Below are positions 7,562-14,314 of a DNA stretch of 35,019 nt, one piece after another. The position numbers and the translations under genes were made by a program. The DNA lies in the NCBI GenBank assembly GCA_903884425.1, contig CAISEP010000005.1, forward strand, positions 1 through 35,019, in the 5' to 3' direction. Within the stretch, counting starts at the first letter, position 1. Each line of letters starts with the position of its first letter. The stretch is from an uncultured Caulobacterales bacterium (GTDB taxonomy: Bacteria; Pseudomonadota; Alphaproteobacteria; Caulobacterales; Caulobacteraceae). The notes below the pieces were generated by a model. It saw nothing but the letters and a program-made list of their open reading frames with translations. It was not told the origin of the DNA and ran no database searches.

Positions 7562-8439
7562 GCCTGGTAGACCGACGGCAGGGCGGTGCCGGGGACGGCG
7601 ACCTCGACGGTGAACAGGCGGCCCGTGGGGTTTCCGGCGATGACGGAGCGGTCGTAGGAGTCCGAGGCCGTGATCAGCAGGGTGCGTCCCGTCGGCCCGC
7701 CCAGCATGCAGGCCGTGGCCAGGGTCCCGCCCATGTCCACGCTGTCCAGCACCTCGCCGCCCTCCCGCACCCGGGCGACCCGGCCGTGATTGGCGACCCA
7801 CAGGGCTCCCTCGGCGTCCATGCACATGCCGTCCGGCATCTCGCCCGGCATGGCGGCGAACATCGAGCGGGCGCCCAGGGTCCCGTCCGGGTGGAGCACG
7901 AAGGCGTAGATGCACTGGTCGAGGGAGTCCGCCACCAGCAGGCGGCGGCCGTCCGGCGTCACCACCAGACCATTGGGGAAGTTCACCTCCGCCGTGCCCA
8001 CGGACACCGCCCCGTCCGGTCCCACCCGGGCCAGCACGCTGGGCCGAGCGGGGATCTCGCCCCGGGCATAGGCCACGAAGTCGAAGCTGACCGTGTCAAT
8101 GAAGCAGGCGCCCGAGGGCGTGCGCACCATGTCGTTGACGCCATAGGGCGCGATCTCGGCCAGGGAGGCGATCATCTGCACCGGGGCTTCGGGCGCATCG
8201 AGGCGGATGCGCACCAGGCTGCGGCTGCGGGCATTGGTCACCAGCAGGTGCGTGGACCCCTCGAAGGCGGTGCCCGACACCCAGTCCGGGCCCTGGTACA
8301 GCAGGCGGCGACGGCCGTCGGGGGTGACGGCGAACACCTGGCCGCGATCGATGTCGCTGATCACGAAATGGCAGAGGCCCGCATGCCAGCGGGGGGCTTC
8401 GGGAAAGGTATAGCCTTCGGCGAGGAGGACGGGTTTCAT
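7558..8439 (-). CDS. SMP-30/gluconolactonase family protein
   Basis: The product has 293 residues, the usual size for this six-bladed beta-propeller family of lactonases. The divalent-metal triad can be placed at Glu14 (FPEAPRW), Asn156 (FPNGLVV) and Asp203 (MPDGMCMD), with Asn102 (GVNDMV) as the likely substrate-side residue. Members hydrolyse lactones, often of sugars or cyclic intermediates. No signal peptide is seen, so it should be cytoplasmic. It is the second gene of the operon, 29 bases after the thiolase and overlapping the SDR start. A dehydrogenase plus lactonase pair suggests oxidation of a hemiacetal or cyclic alcohol to a lactone and then ring opening; that is inference. Confidence 0.85.
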   Translation of the reverse strand: MKPVLLAEGYTFPEAPRWHAGLCHFVISDIDRGQVFAVTPDGRRRLLYQGPDWVSGTAFEGSTHLLVTNARSRSLVRIRLDAPEAPVQMIASLAEIAPYGVNDMVRTPSGACFIDTVSFDFVAYARGEIPARPSVLARVGPDGAVSVGTAEVNFPNGLVVTPDGRRLLVADSLDQCIYAFVLHPDGTLGARSMFAAMPGEMPDGMCMDAEGALWVANHGRVARVREGGEVLDSVDMGGTLATACMLGGPTGRTLLITASDSYDRSVIAGNPTGRLFTVEVAVPGTALPSVYQA

Positions 8440-8468
8440 CGGCAGGGTCTTTCGTTCGGGTTGACGGG

Positions 8469-9710
8469 TCAGTCGGGGCGCTGGAGCAGGGTGACGACGG
8501 CGGCGCCTTCCTCGATGCCGAGCAGGCCGCCGCTGTTCTCCTGCAGGGCGGTGCGCGCGCCCTCCACCTGCCGGGCCCCGGCGGCCCCGCGCAGCTGCAG
8601 GGCCAGTTCGAAGATCTGGCCGAGCCCGGTGGCCCCGATGGGATGGCCCTTGGACTCCAGCCCGCCGGAGGGATTGACCGGCAGGCGGCCGCCGATCCGC
8701 GTGGCCCCGCTCTCCGCCAGGGGACCGCCCTCGCCCATGGGGCAGAAGCCCAGAAGCTCCGTCATGAACAGCTCGCCGAACGCCGCGGCGTCATGCACCT
8801 CGGCCACGTCCACATCCTCCGGGCCGAGGCCCGCCGTGGCATAGGCCGCCAGGGCCGCCCGCCGGGCCACGTGCCGCTCGAAGGCGTCGAAGGGCCTTGG
8901 CGTGGCCGAGGTCAGCTCGCAGGCCAGCACCTCGATCCGCGGCGCGGCTCCCCGCAGGCGCGCCAGTCCCGCCTCGGTGCAGACCAACGTCGCCGCCGCC
9001 CCGTCCGACAGGGGGGAGCACATGGCCACGGTCAGGGGATAGCCCAGGGGGCGGGAGGCCAGCACCTGGTCCACCGTCAGGGTCCGCCGATAGTGGCAGC
9101 GTTCATTGTGCTCGGCGTGATCGTGGTTCTTGGACGCCACCACCGCCAGCTGGCGCTGCGTCGTGCCGAAGCGGGCCATGTGCGCCCGGCAGAGCGCCGC
9201 ATAGATGTCCATGAACCGGGTCCGGTGACCGTCTCCGGACGGCCCGTCCACCCCGGCCCCCAGGGCGGTCAGCACGGCCAGGGTCTCGTCCCCCTCGCTC
9301 ACGTCCATGCCACCCTCGAAGGCCCGCATCACCGTCGCCTGCCGGGCGGGCTCCTGGAACACCATCTTCTCGACGCCCACGGCCAGGGCCACGTCCGCCG
9401 CCCCGGAGCGCAGGTGCTGGCAGGCCAGCCAGAAGGCCGTGGACCCGGACGCGCAGGCATTTTCCAAATTTACCACCGGGATGCCGTGGAGGCTTAACGG
9501 GCGGAGCGCGATCTGGCCGGGAATGGACAGCTGACCCTCCAGCAGCCCCTGCAGGGTGTTGGAGAAATAGGCCGCCTGCACCTGGCCGGGGTCGGCCCCC
9601 GCGTCCTGCAGGCAGGCCCCCACGGCCTCCGCGGTCATCGACTTCACCGTCGCCGCCGGGTCGGGCCCGAACTTCGTCATGCCCACGCCGGCCAGATAGA
9701 GCTTGCCCAT
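8469..9710 (-). CDS. Thiolase of the SCP-x / lipid-transfer type
   Basis: The product has 413 residues. The nucleophile is Cys86 in ENACASGS, and active-site histidines lie in VHDAAAFGE (near residue 305) and GHPIGATG (His356). The C-terminal loop reads QENSGGLLG in place of the Cys-containing loop of classical thiolases, as in SCP-x-like members. These enzymes cleave or form a carbon-carbon bond next to a CoA thioester. Many need a DUF35/OB-fold partner, but none is encoded here. This is the first gene of the minus-strand operon and is divergent from the MerR gene. GGGAG about 10 bases before the ATG is its ribosome site. Confidence 0.9.
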   Translation of the reverse strand: MGKLYLAGVGMTKFGPDPAATVKSMTAEAVGACLQDAGADPGQVQAAYFSNTLQGLLEGQLSIPGQIALRPLSLHGIPVVNLENACASGSTAFWLACQHLRSGAADVALAVGVEKMVFQEPARQATVMRAFEGGMDVSEGDETLAVLTALGAGVDGPSGDGHRTRFMDIYAALCRAHMARFGTTQRQLAVVASKNHDHAEHNERCHYRRTLTVDQVLASRPLGYPLTVAMCSPLSDGAAATLVCTEAGLARLRGAAPRIEVLACELTSATPRPFDAFERHVARRAALAAYATAGLGPEDVDVAEVHDAAAFGELFMTELLGFCPMGEGGPLAESGATRIGGRLPVNPSGGLESKGHPIGATGLGQIFELALQLRGAAGARQVEGARTALQENSGGLLGIEEGAAVVTLLQRPD

Positions 9711-9793
9711 TGCCGAAGGTCTCCCTGCCGAGGGGCGAAGGGTCCGCGGATCGTCGCGGCCCGTCCCGAGTTGGACGGACGCTAGATCGGAAA

Positions 9794-9828
9794 CTGTAAA
9801 GTGTCAAATGGCACTTGTCACTTGACAG
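9794..9828. promoter_or_regulatory. 35-bp near-palindromic operator between thiolase and MerR genes
   Basis: The sequence is symmetrical about base 9811: 14 of 17 base pairs across the axis match. The arms begin CTGTAAAGTGTCA and end TGTCACTTGACAG. A second, overlapping inverted repeat lies at 9802-9827. On the minus strand it contains TTGACA, which can act as a -35 followed after 17 bases by TAGCGT, so a bound regulator would cover the operon promoter. MerR-family regulators bind such dyads, and the adjacent regulator is the obvious candidate. Binding is inferred. Confidence 0.65.
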
Positions 9829-9856
9829 AAGGGCCGTGTCCGAGCTTCCTGCGCAC

Positions 9857-10618
9857 ATGCCCGAGACGACCGCCGAAGCTGCCGCCCCTGCCCCCCGCCC
9901 CCTGCGCATGCGCGACCTCACCCGGGAGGCGCAGCTGAGCCGCCAGGCCATCCACTTCTACATGGCCGAGGGCCTGCTCCCGCCACCGGTCAGCACCGGC
10001 CGCAACGTGGCCGCCTATTCCCGCGAGCACCTGGAGCGGCTGCAGTGGATCCAGAAGCTGCAGCGGGAGCATTTCCTGTCCCTGAACGCCATCCGCGCCG
10101 TGCTGAACGGGGAGGCGGTGGACGGCTTCTCCCCGGAACAGCAGCAGGTGCTGCGCCGGTTGCGGGACCAGCTGCCCGGATGGGCGCGCCCCGGCCACCC
10201 CGCGGGCACCCCCCTGAAGGACCTGGCCGAGGCCCGCGCGGTGTCGCAGGCGGAGCTTGACGCCCTGGCCGAGGCCGGGCTGATCCGGATCGAGGGCGCG
10301 GGGGACACCGCCCGCATCTCCCAGGACGACGCCGACATCCTCGACTGCTATGTCCGATTCCGGGAGGTCGGTGCCACGGGGGAGCGGGGCTATCGCCCGG
10401 AGCACCTGGCCCTGATGAGCGCGGCTGTGGAAGGGCTGGTGGAGCGTCTGGCCCGCCTCTATGCGGACCGCTGGGCCAACGCGCCGACGGCGGAGGCCGT
10501 GGCCTTCGTCGAGGCGGTCATCCCCATCGACGAGCGGCTGATGGGCATCCTGCTGCGCAAGAAGTTCCGCGAGTTGATCGAGCGGGCGGCGGACTCCGGG
10601 CCCCTGTCCGGCCATTGA
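9857..10618 (+). CDS. MerR-family transcriptional regulator
   Basis: The product has 253 residues from this ATG. The N-terminal winged-helix domain (RMRDLTREAQLSRQAIHFY, then AEGLLPPPVSTGRNVAAY) is MerR-type, followed by a coiled dimerisation helix and a C-terminal helical domain of unknown ligand specificity. The start is uncertain. The frame opens at TTG 9815, but that lies inside the operator palindrome; GTG 9836, ATG 9857 and ATG 9908 are the alternatives, and none has a well-spaced ribosome site. MerR proteins of this layout control fatty-acid, branched-chain and aromatic-acid CoA pathways. Its position divergent from the thiolase operon suggests that it controls that operon and itself. 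Confidence 0.85.
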   Translation: MPETTAEAAAPAPRPLRMRDLTREAQLSRQAIHFYMAEGLLPPPVSTGRNVAAYSREHLERLQWIQKLQREHFLSLNAIRAVLNGEAVDGFSPEQQQVLRRLRDQLPGWARPGHPAGTPLKDLAEARAVSQAELDALAEAGLIRIEGAGDTARISQDDADILDCYVRFREVGATGERGYRPEHLALMSAAVEGLVERLARLYADRWANAPTAEAVAFVEAVIPIDERLMGILLRKKFRELIERAADSGPLSGH

Positions 10619-10679
10619 CTTGACGCGCGCCCCCGACGGATCGTGTCGGGACGCTGGCGATCCGGGAGGGAGCTTCACC

Positions 10680-11276
10680 ATGTCCGCACCGGATTCAGGG
10701 ACTGCGACCCCTGATCCCGACCGGGATGATCCCGACCGGGATGATCCCGACCGGGGTCGCGCCGTGGTGGTGGTGCCCTATGACCCCGCCTGGCCCTCCC
10801 AGTTCGACGCGGCGCGCCGGACGATCCTCGCCGCGCTGGGGGCGGAGGCCGTGTCCGTCGAGCATGTGGGGTCCACCGCGGTTCCCGGCCTTGCCGCCAA
10901 GCCGGTCATCGACATCCACCTGTCGGTCCGCGACCCCGCGGACGAGACCCTCTACCGGCCGGCCCTGGAGGCGGCGGGATTTGCCTTCGTGCACCGCGCG
11001 CCGGACTGGTTCGAGCACCGGCTGTTCAAGGGGCGGGAACCCGCCGAAATCAATCTCCACCTGTTCCCGGTCGGCTGCCCGGAACTGGACCGGTGCTGCC
11101 TGTTCCGCGACTGGCTGCGCGTCGACGGAGCGGATCGGGCGCTCTATGCCGACACCAAGCGGACGCTGGCGACCCGGCGCTGGGACCATGTGCAGGACTA
11201 TGCCGACGCCAAGACCGAGGTGATCCTGCAGATCCTCTCCCGGGCCGAGGCCTGGAGCGGCGGGGCAAAGGGCTGA
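10680..11276 (+). CDS. GrpB family (UPF0157) nucleotidyltransferase-like protein
   Basis: The product has 198 residues. The family hallmark VEHVGSTAVPGLAAK lies at 60-74, followed by PVIDIHLSV and, later, INLHLFPVG. GrpB proteins have a nucleotidyltransferase-like fold and sometimes occur fused to dephospho-CoA kinase; their biochemical role is poorly known. The start is ATG 10680 after a strong GGGAGGGAG site, not the TTG at 10620. The first 27 residues are an acidic, low-complexity extension (three copies of a DPDRD unit) encoded by a 15-bp tandem repeat and not part of the family domain. It follows the MerR gene by 61 bases on the same strand but need not be functionally linked. Confidence 0.88.
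   Translation: MSAPDSGTATPDPDRDDPDRDDPDRGRAVVVVPYDPAWPSQFDAARRTILAALGAEAVSVEHVGSTAVPGLAAKPVIDIHLSVRDPADETLYRPALEAAGFAFVHRAPDWFEHRLFKGREPAEINLHLFPVGCPELDRCCLFRDWLRVDGADRALYADTKRTLATRRWDHVQDYADAKTEVILQILSRAEAWSGGAKG
10713..10756 (+). repeat. 15-bp tandem repeat, three copies, inside the GrpB gene
   Basis: GATCCCGACCGGGAT occurs at 10713, 10728 and 10743, the last copy being one base short. Each unit contains the dyad ATCCCG-AC-CGGGAT and encodes Asp-Pro-Asp-Arg-Asp in frame. The unit is a multiple of three, so copy-number change would alter only the length of the acidic tail. Confidence 0.9.
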
Positions 11277-11375
11277 CGACCGGGGGGCCCGGCGGGCCGC
11301 ACTCGACGGCCCGGGCGATTTGGGCTTGACCTGTCCCGTAGGGCCGACCCGATGCTGGCTGTCGGAGGTGTCCCG

Positions 11376-11747
11376 ATGACGAACGCGTACATCGCAGCCA
11401 GAGCCATGAGACCCGCGGACGTGGCCCGGCGGCTGGGTCTCACGGTGAAGGCCCTGAAGACCTATGAGCGCGCGGGCCTGTTGCGCCCCGGCCGCACCCG
11501 CCGCGGCTGGCGGACCTATTCCGAAGCGGATGTGGAGCGCCTGTCGCGGGCCCTGGCCTTCAAGGCCATGGGCTTTTCCCTGTCCCAGATCGCGGGCCTC
11601 CTCGATGCCGAACCGGCCGTGCTCGAGGCCGCGCTGGCAGCTCAGGAACTCTACCTGTTGCGGCGGCGCGCCGAGGTCGACGCCGTGCTCGCGGAACTGA
11701 GGAAGGCGCGAAGCCGTCGCGCGCCCCCCGTCGGGCTGGCGGCATGA
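11376..11747 (+). CDS. Short MerR-family regulator
   Basis: The product has 123 residues. The MerR DNA-binding domain is clear: RPADVARRLGLTVKALKTYE, then AGLLRPGRTRRGWRTYSEAD and MGFSLSQIAGLL. It is followed by a helix (residues about 80-115) that should form the antiparallel dimer coil. There is no C-terminal ligand-binding domain and no metal-binding Cys pair. ATG 11376 is chosen over 11352 because GGAGGTG lies at the ideal distance before it. Its stop overlaps the start of the SnoaL-like gene (ATGA), so the two are translationally coupled. That suggests the partner protein is functionally tied to this regulator. Confidence 0.87.
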   Translation: MTNAYIAARAMRPADVARRLGLTVKALKTYERAGLLRPGRTRRGWRTYSEADVERLSRALAFKAMGFSLSQIAGLLDAEPAVLEAALAAQELYLLRRRAEVDAVLAELRKARSRRAPPVGLAA

Positions 11748-12211
11748 CGTGGGCTGCCGAAGGAGAGTCCGCCCGCAGGCCGCCGGACCCCCCCGACCCT
11801 CATGCTGACCTCGCGCGGAACAAGGCGGTGGTCGCAGAGTTCATCGAGATCATCTGGCGACAGGGGAAGCTGGACGACCTCGGTCGTTTCTGGACCGCCG
11901 ACTGCGTCAATCATGCCGACCCCTTGCCTGCGAAGGTCGGGCTGGATCCGCTTCGGCAGTATCACGCGGGCTTCGCCGAGGCCTTCGCCGATTTCACCGC
12001 CCCGACCATCGAGATCCTCCAGCAGGTGGCCGAAGGCGACCTCGTCGTGACCCACCTGGCCACCCGGGCGACACACACCTTGACCAGCCGCCGGGTCTCG
12101 CTGTCGACCATCCGGATCGACCGCCTGCGGCGGGAGCGGATTGCGGAACACTGGTCCGTGGCGGACATGGCCGGGCTGATGGCGCAGATCGAGGGTCCGA
12201 CGCGACCGTGA
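11744..12211 (+). CDS. SnoaL-like (NTF2-fold) protein
   Basis: The product has 155 residues. The segment from about residue 22 (LARNKAVVAEFIEIIW) through WTADCVNHADPLPAKVGLD, FAEAFADFTAPTIEIL and the C-terminal RIAEHWSVADMAGLM matches the SnoaL-like polyketide-cyclase/ester-cyclase family of the NTF2 fold. Members are small cone-shaped proteins that isomerise, cyclise or merely bind hydrophobic ligands. The first 20 residues are Pro-rich and outside the domain. No signal peptide is seen. The start overlaps the MerR stop by four bases, so the pair forms a small operon. Whether this one is an enzyme or a ligand-binding partner cannot be told from sequence. Confidence 0.8.
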   Translation: MTWAAEGESARRPPDPPDPHADLARNKAVVAEFIEIIWRQGKLDDLGRFWTADCVNHADPLPAKVGLDPLRQYHAGFAEAFADFTAPTIEILQQVAEGDLVVTHLATRATHTLTSRRVSLSTIRIDRLRRERIAEHWSVADMAGLMAQIEGPTRP

Positions 12212-12233
12212 CGACCGGGGACGCCGGTCCCGC

Positions 12234-13181
12234 TCAGGCCACAGCCTCGTCCCGCATCCGTCGGGCATAGGCTGTCGGCGCGCAGCCGTGGGCCCGGCGG
12301 AAGGCGGTGCTGAAGGCGCTCACCGACCGGTAGCCGGCCCGCTCCGCGATCTCCGGCAGGGGCTGGTTCGACGCGGCCAGCGCCGCCCGGGCGAGGGACA
12401 TCCGCCAGCCGGACAGATAGTCGATGGGCGGCACACCCACCGCTTCGGCGAACTTCGCGGCGAAGGCGGAGCGGGACATGGCCGATCGCCGGGCCAGCTC
12501 GGACACGGTCCAGGGATGGGCGGCGTGCTGGTGGATCAGATGTAGGGCGGTGCTGACCTGCGGATGGGTGAGCCCCTCCAGCAGCCCCGGTCGGACGGCC
12601 TCCCCCCGGGCGGCGCCCTGTCGCAGCACCTCGACCAGGGTGATCTCGAGCAGCCGGTCGAGGACCAGGGCGCGGCCAGGGCGGCGGACCCCGGCCTCCT
12701 CCCCCAGGAGCCGGAGCAGGACGCCCAGCCGTCCGGCCGTCACCTGGTCCGCATGGATCCGGATCACGGGGGCCATCAACTCGGCCAGCAGATCCGCATT
12801 CTCCGCGGCGAACACGAAATAGCCGGCCAGGAACCGGGTCACGGCAGGGTCGGCGTCCCGGGACAGGAGGATCGCCGGATCATCGATGAAGGCCTGGAAC
12901 GGGACGGCGGGACCGCCGCCGGGCGGTCGGCCGGTCCATTCCGGGGGCGACGACATCAGCATGAAGTCTCCCGGCTGCAGATCGAACCGCAGGCCGTCGG
13001 GGCGGTCGACCTGCAGCGTGCCCTCCAGCATCTGGCCGAACACCACGGCATTCACCGCCGGGAAGCGGAGAGTCCAGGCATTGTGGGCCTCCACCACCCG
13101 CCACTGCAGCGCCTGGGGCTGCAGCAGCGCGATCAGCTGCGACAGGGGGTCGATCCCGTCGGCGGGGCTCAGGGCTCCCAT
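12234..13181 (-). CDS. AraC-family transcriptional regulator
   Basis: The product has 315 residues. Residues about 20-190 form a cupin-type ligand-binding domain (VVFGQMLEGTLQVDRPDGL, LQPGDFMLMSSPPEW). Residues about 215-310 contain two helix-turn-helix motifs, WTVSELARRSAMSRSAFAAKF and LPEIAERAGYRSVSAFSTAF, ending in the typical CAPTAYARR. It resembles cupin/AraC regulators that sit beside a divergent oxidoreductase gene. That layout is present here: the SDR gene at 13292 runs the other way from the same 110-base gap. An inverted repeat 9 bases before its start codon suggests autoregulation. The inducing ligand is unknown. Confidence 0.9.
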   Translation of the reverse strand: MGALSPADGIDPLSQLIALLQPQALQWRVVEAHNAWTLRFPAVNAVVFGQMLEGTLQVDRPDGLRFDLQPGDFMLMSSPPEWTGRPPGGGPAVPFQAFIDDPAILLSRDADPAVTRFLAGYFVFAAENADLLAELMAPVIRIHADQVTAGRLGVLLRLLGEEAGVRRPGRALVLDRLLEITLVEVLRQGAARGEAVRPGLLEGLTHPQVSTALHLIHQHAAHPWTVSELARRSAMSRSAFAAKFAEAVGVPPIDYLSGWRMSLARAALAASNQPLPEIAERAGYRSVSAFSTAFRRAHGCAPTAYARRMRDEAVA

Positions 13182-13189
13182 TTGGACGA

Positions 13190-13221
13190 TCCATAATCAA
13201 TTGCGGAGCTTCGATTATGGA
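13190..13221. promoter_or_regulatory. Inverted repeat between AraC and SDR genes
   Basis: TCCATAATC at 13190-13198 is perfectly inverted as GATTATGGA at 13213-13221, with a 14-base spacer. It is A+T-rich in a G+C-rich region and begins 9 bases before the AraC start codon. It is the natural candidate for the AraC-family binding site controlling both divergent genes. Confidence 0.6.
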
Positions 13222-13291
13222 CACGCCAGACGCCCCTGACTAGTCAGGATCTCGCGGGCGGCATCGGTCGTCCGGCACAGGAGGGATCGGC

Positions 13292-14269
13292 ATGCGGGTC
13301 TTCGTCACCGGCGCGACCGGGTTCATCGGCAGCGCCGTCACCCGGGAGTTGATGGCGCACGGACATCAGGTCACGGGCCTCGCCCGCTCCGACCGGGCGG
13401 CGGACGCCCTGCGCAAGGCGGGCATCACCCCCCACCGGGGACGCCTGCAGGATCCGGACAGCTTGCGCCGCGGGGCCGACGCGGCGGACGGCGTCATCCA
13501 CCTGGCCTTCACCTTCGCCCTGGGGGAGCTGCCCCCCGGCCGTCTGGCGCGGGTCTTCCTCGGCGGCCTGCCCACCGCGCTCCCGAAGCGGGTGATGGAG
13601 GAACTCATGCGCACGGACCGCCTGGGGATCGACGCCCTGGGCCAGGCCCTGCAGGGCTCCGGCCGCCCGCTGGTCACCACCTTCGGCGTCATGGGCCTGG
13701 CCGCGGCGGGGGTGCAGGCGACCCGTCCGGCGACGGAGGGCGACGGACCCAACCCGGCCTCCCCCGGCTATGGGCGCGCCCTGAACGAGGCGGCCGTGAG
13801 CCACTGGGCTGCCCGGGGGGTGCGGGCCTGCGCGGTGCGGCTGGCCCCGTCGGTGCACGGGGACGGCGACACCGGGCTCGTCCCGCAGCTGATCACCGCC
13901 GCCCGCAAGCGGGGCGAGGCCATCCATGTGGGGGACGGGGCCAATCGCTGGGCGGGGGTGCACCGGCAGGACGCCGCAACCTTGTTCCGCCTCGCCCTGG
14001 AGCAGGGCACGGCGGATGCGCGCTATCACGGGGTGGCCGACGAGGGGGTGCCGTTCCGCGCCATGGCGGAGCTGATCGGCCGGCGGCTGGGTCTGCCGGT
14101 CCGGTCGCGGACACTGCAGGAAGCCAACCGGCAACTGGGCTGGTTCGGCCCGTTCGTCGCCATCGACAATCCCGCCTCCAGCGACCGGACCCGGACGGAG
14201 CTGGGCTGGCAGCCCACGGGTCCGTCCCTGCTGTCCGACCTCGACCAGGACGCCTATTTCGCCCGGTGA
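13292..14269 (+). CDS. NAD-dependent epimerase/dehydratase-like SDR
   Basis: The product has 325 residues. The N-terminal Rossmann motif TGATGFIG is at residues 6-13, followed by GHQVTGLARSDRAADAL and DGVIHLAF, typical of the extended/atypical SDR group. The Tyr of the expected active site occurs in YGRALNEAA, but the Lys four residues on is absent, as in many atypical SDRs, so the exact reaction cannot be assigned. The C-terminal half (FRAMAELIGRRLGLPV, ELGWQPTGPSLLSDL) fits epimerase-like members. AGGAGG precedes the ATG by about 7 bases. It is divergent from the AraC regulator and probably its target. The next gene is convergent. Confidence 0.85.
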   Translation: MRVFVTGATGFIGSAVTRELMAHGHQVTGLARSDRAADALRKAGITPHRGRLQDPDSLRRGADAADGVIHLAFTFALGELPPGRLARVFLGGLPTALPKRVMEELMRTDRLGIDALGQALQGSGRPLVTTFGVMGLAAAGVQATRPATEGDGPNPASPGYGRALNEAAVSHWAARGVRACAVRLAPSVHGDGDTGLVPQLITAARKRGEAIHVGDGANRWAGVHRQDAATLFRLALEQGTADARYHGVADEGVPFRAMAELIGRRLGLPVRSRTLQEANRQLGWFGPFVAIDNPASSDRTRTELGWQPTGPSLLSDLDQDAYFAR

Positions 14270-14274
14270 CGCCC

Positions 14275-14306
14275 ATCGGCGGCGGACCGGCCCGTCCGCC
14301 GCCGAT
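14275..14306. terminator. Strong hairpin between convergent genes
   Basis: ATCGGCGGCGGAC at 14275-14287 pairs perfectly with GTCCGCCGCCGAT at 14294-14306 over a 6-base loop. It lies between the stop codons of the SDR gene (plus) and the first TonB receptor gene (minus). There is no T run, but stem strength and position make a bidirectional terminator or mRNA 3'-end stabiliser likely. Confidence 0.65.
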
Positions 14307-14314
14307 ATCGGTCC

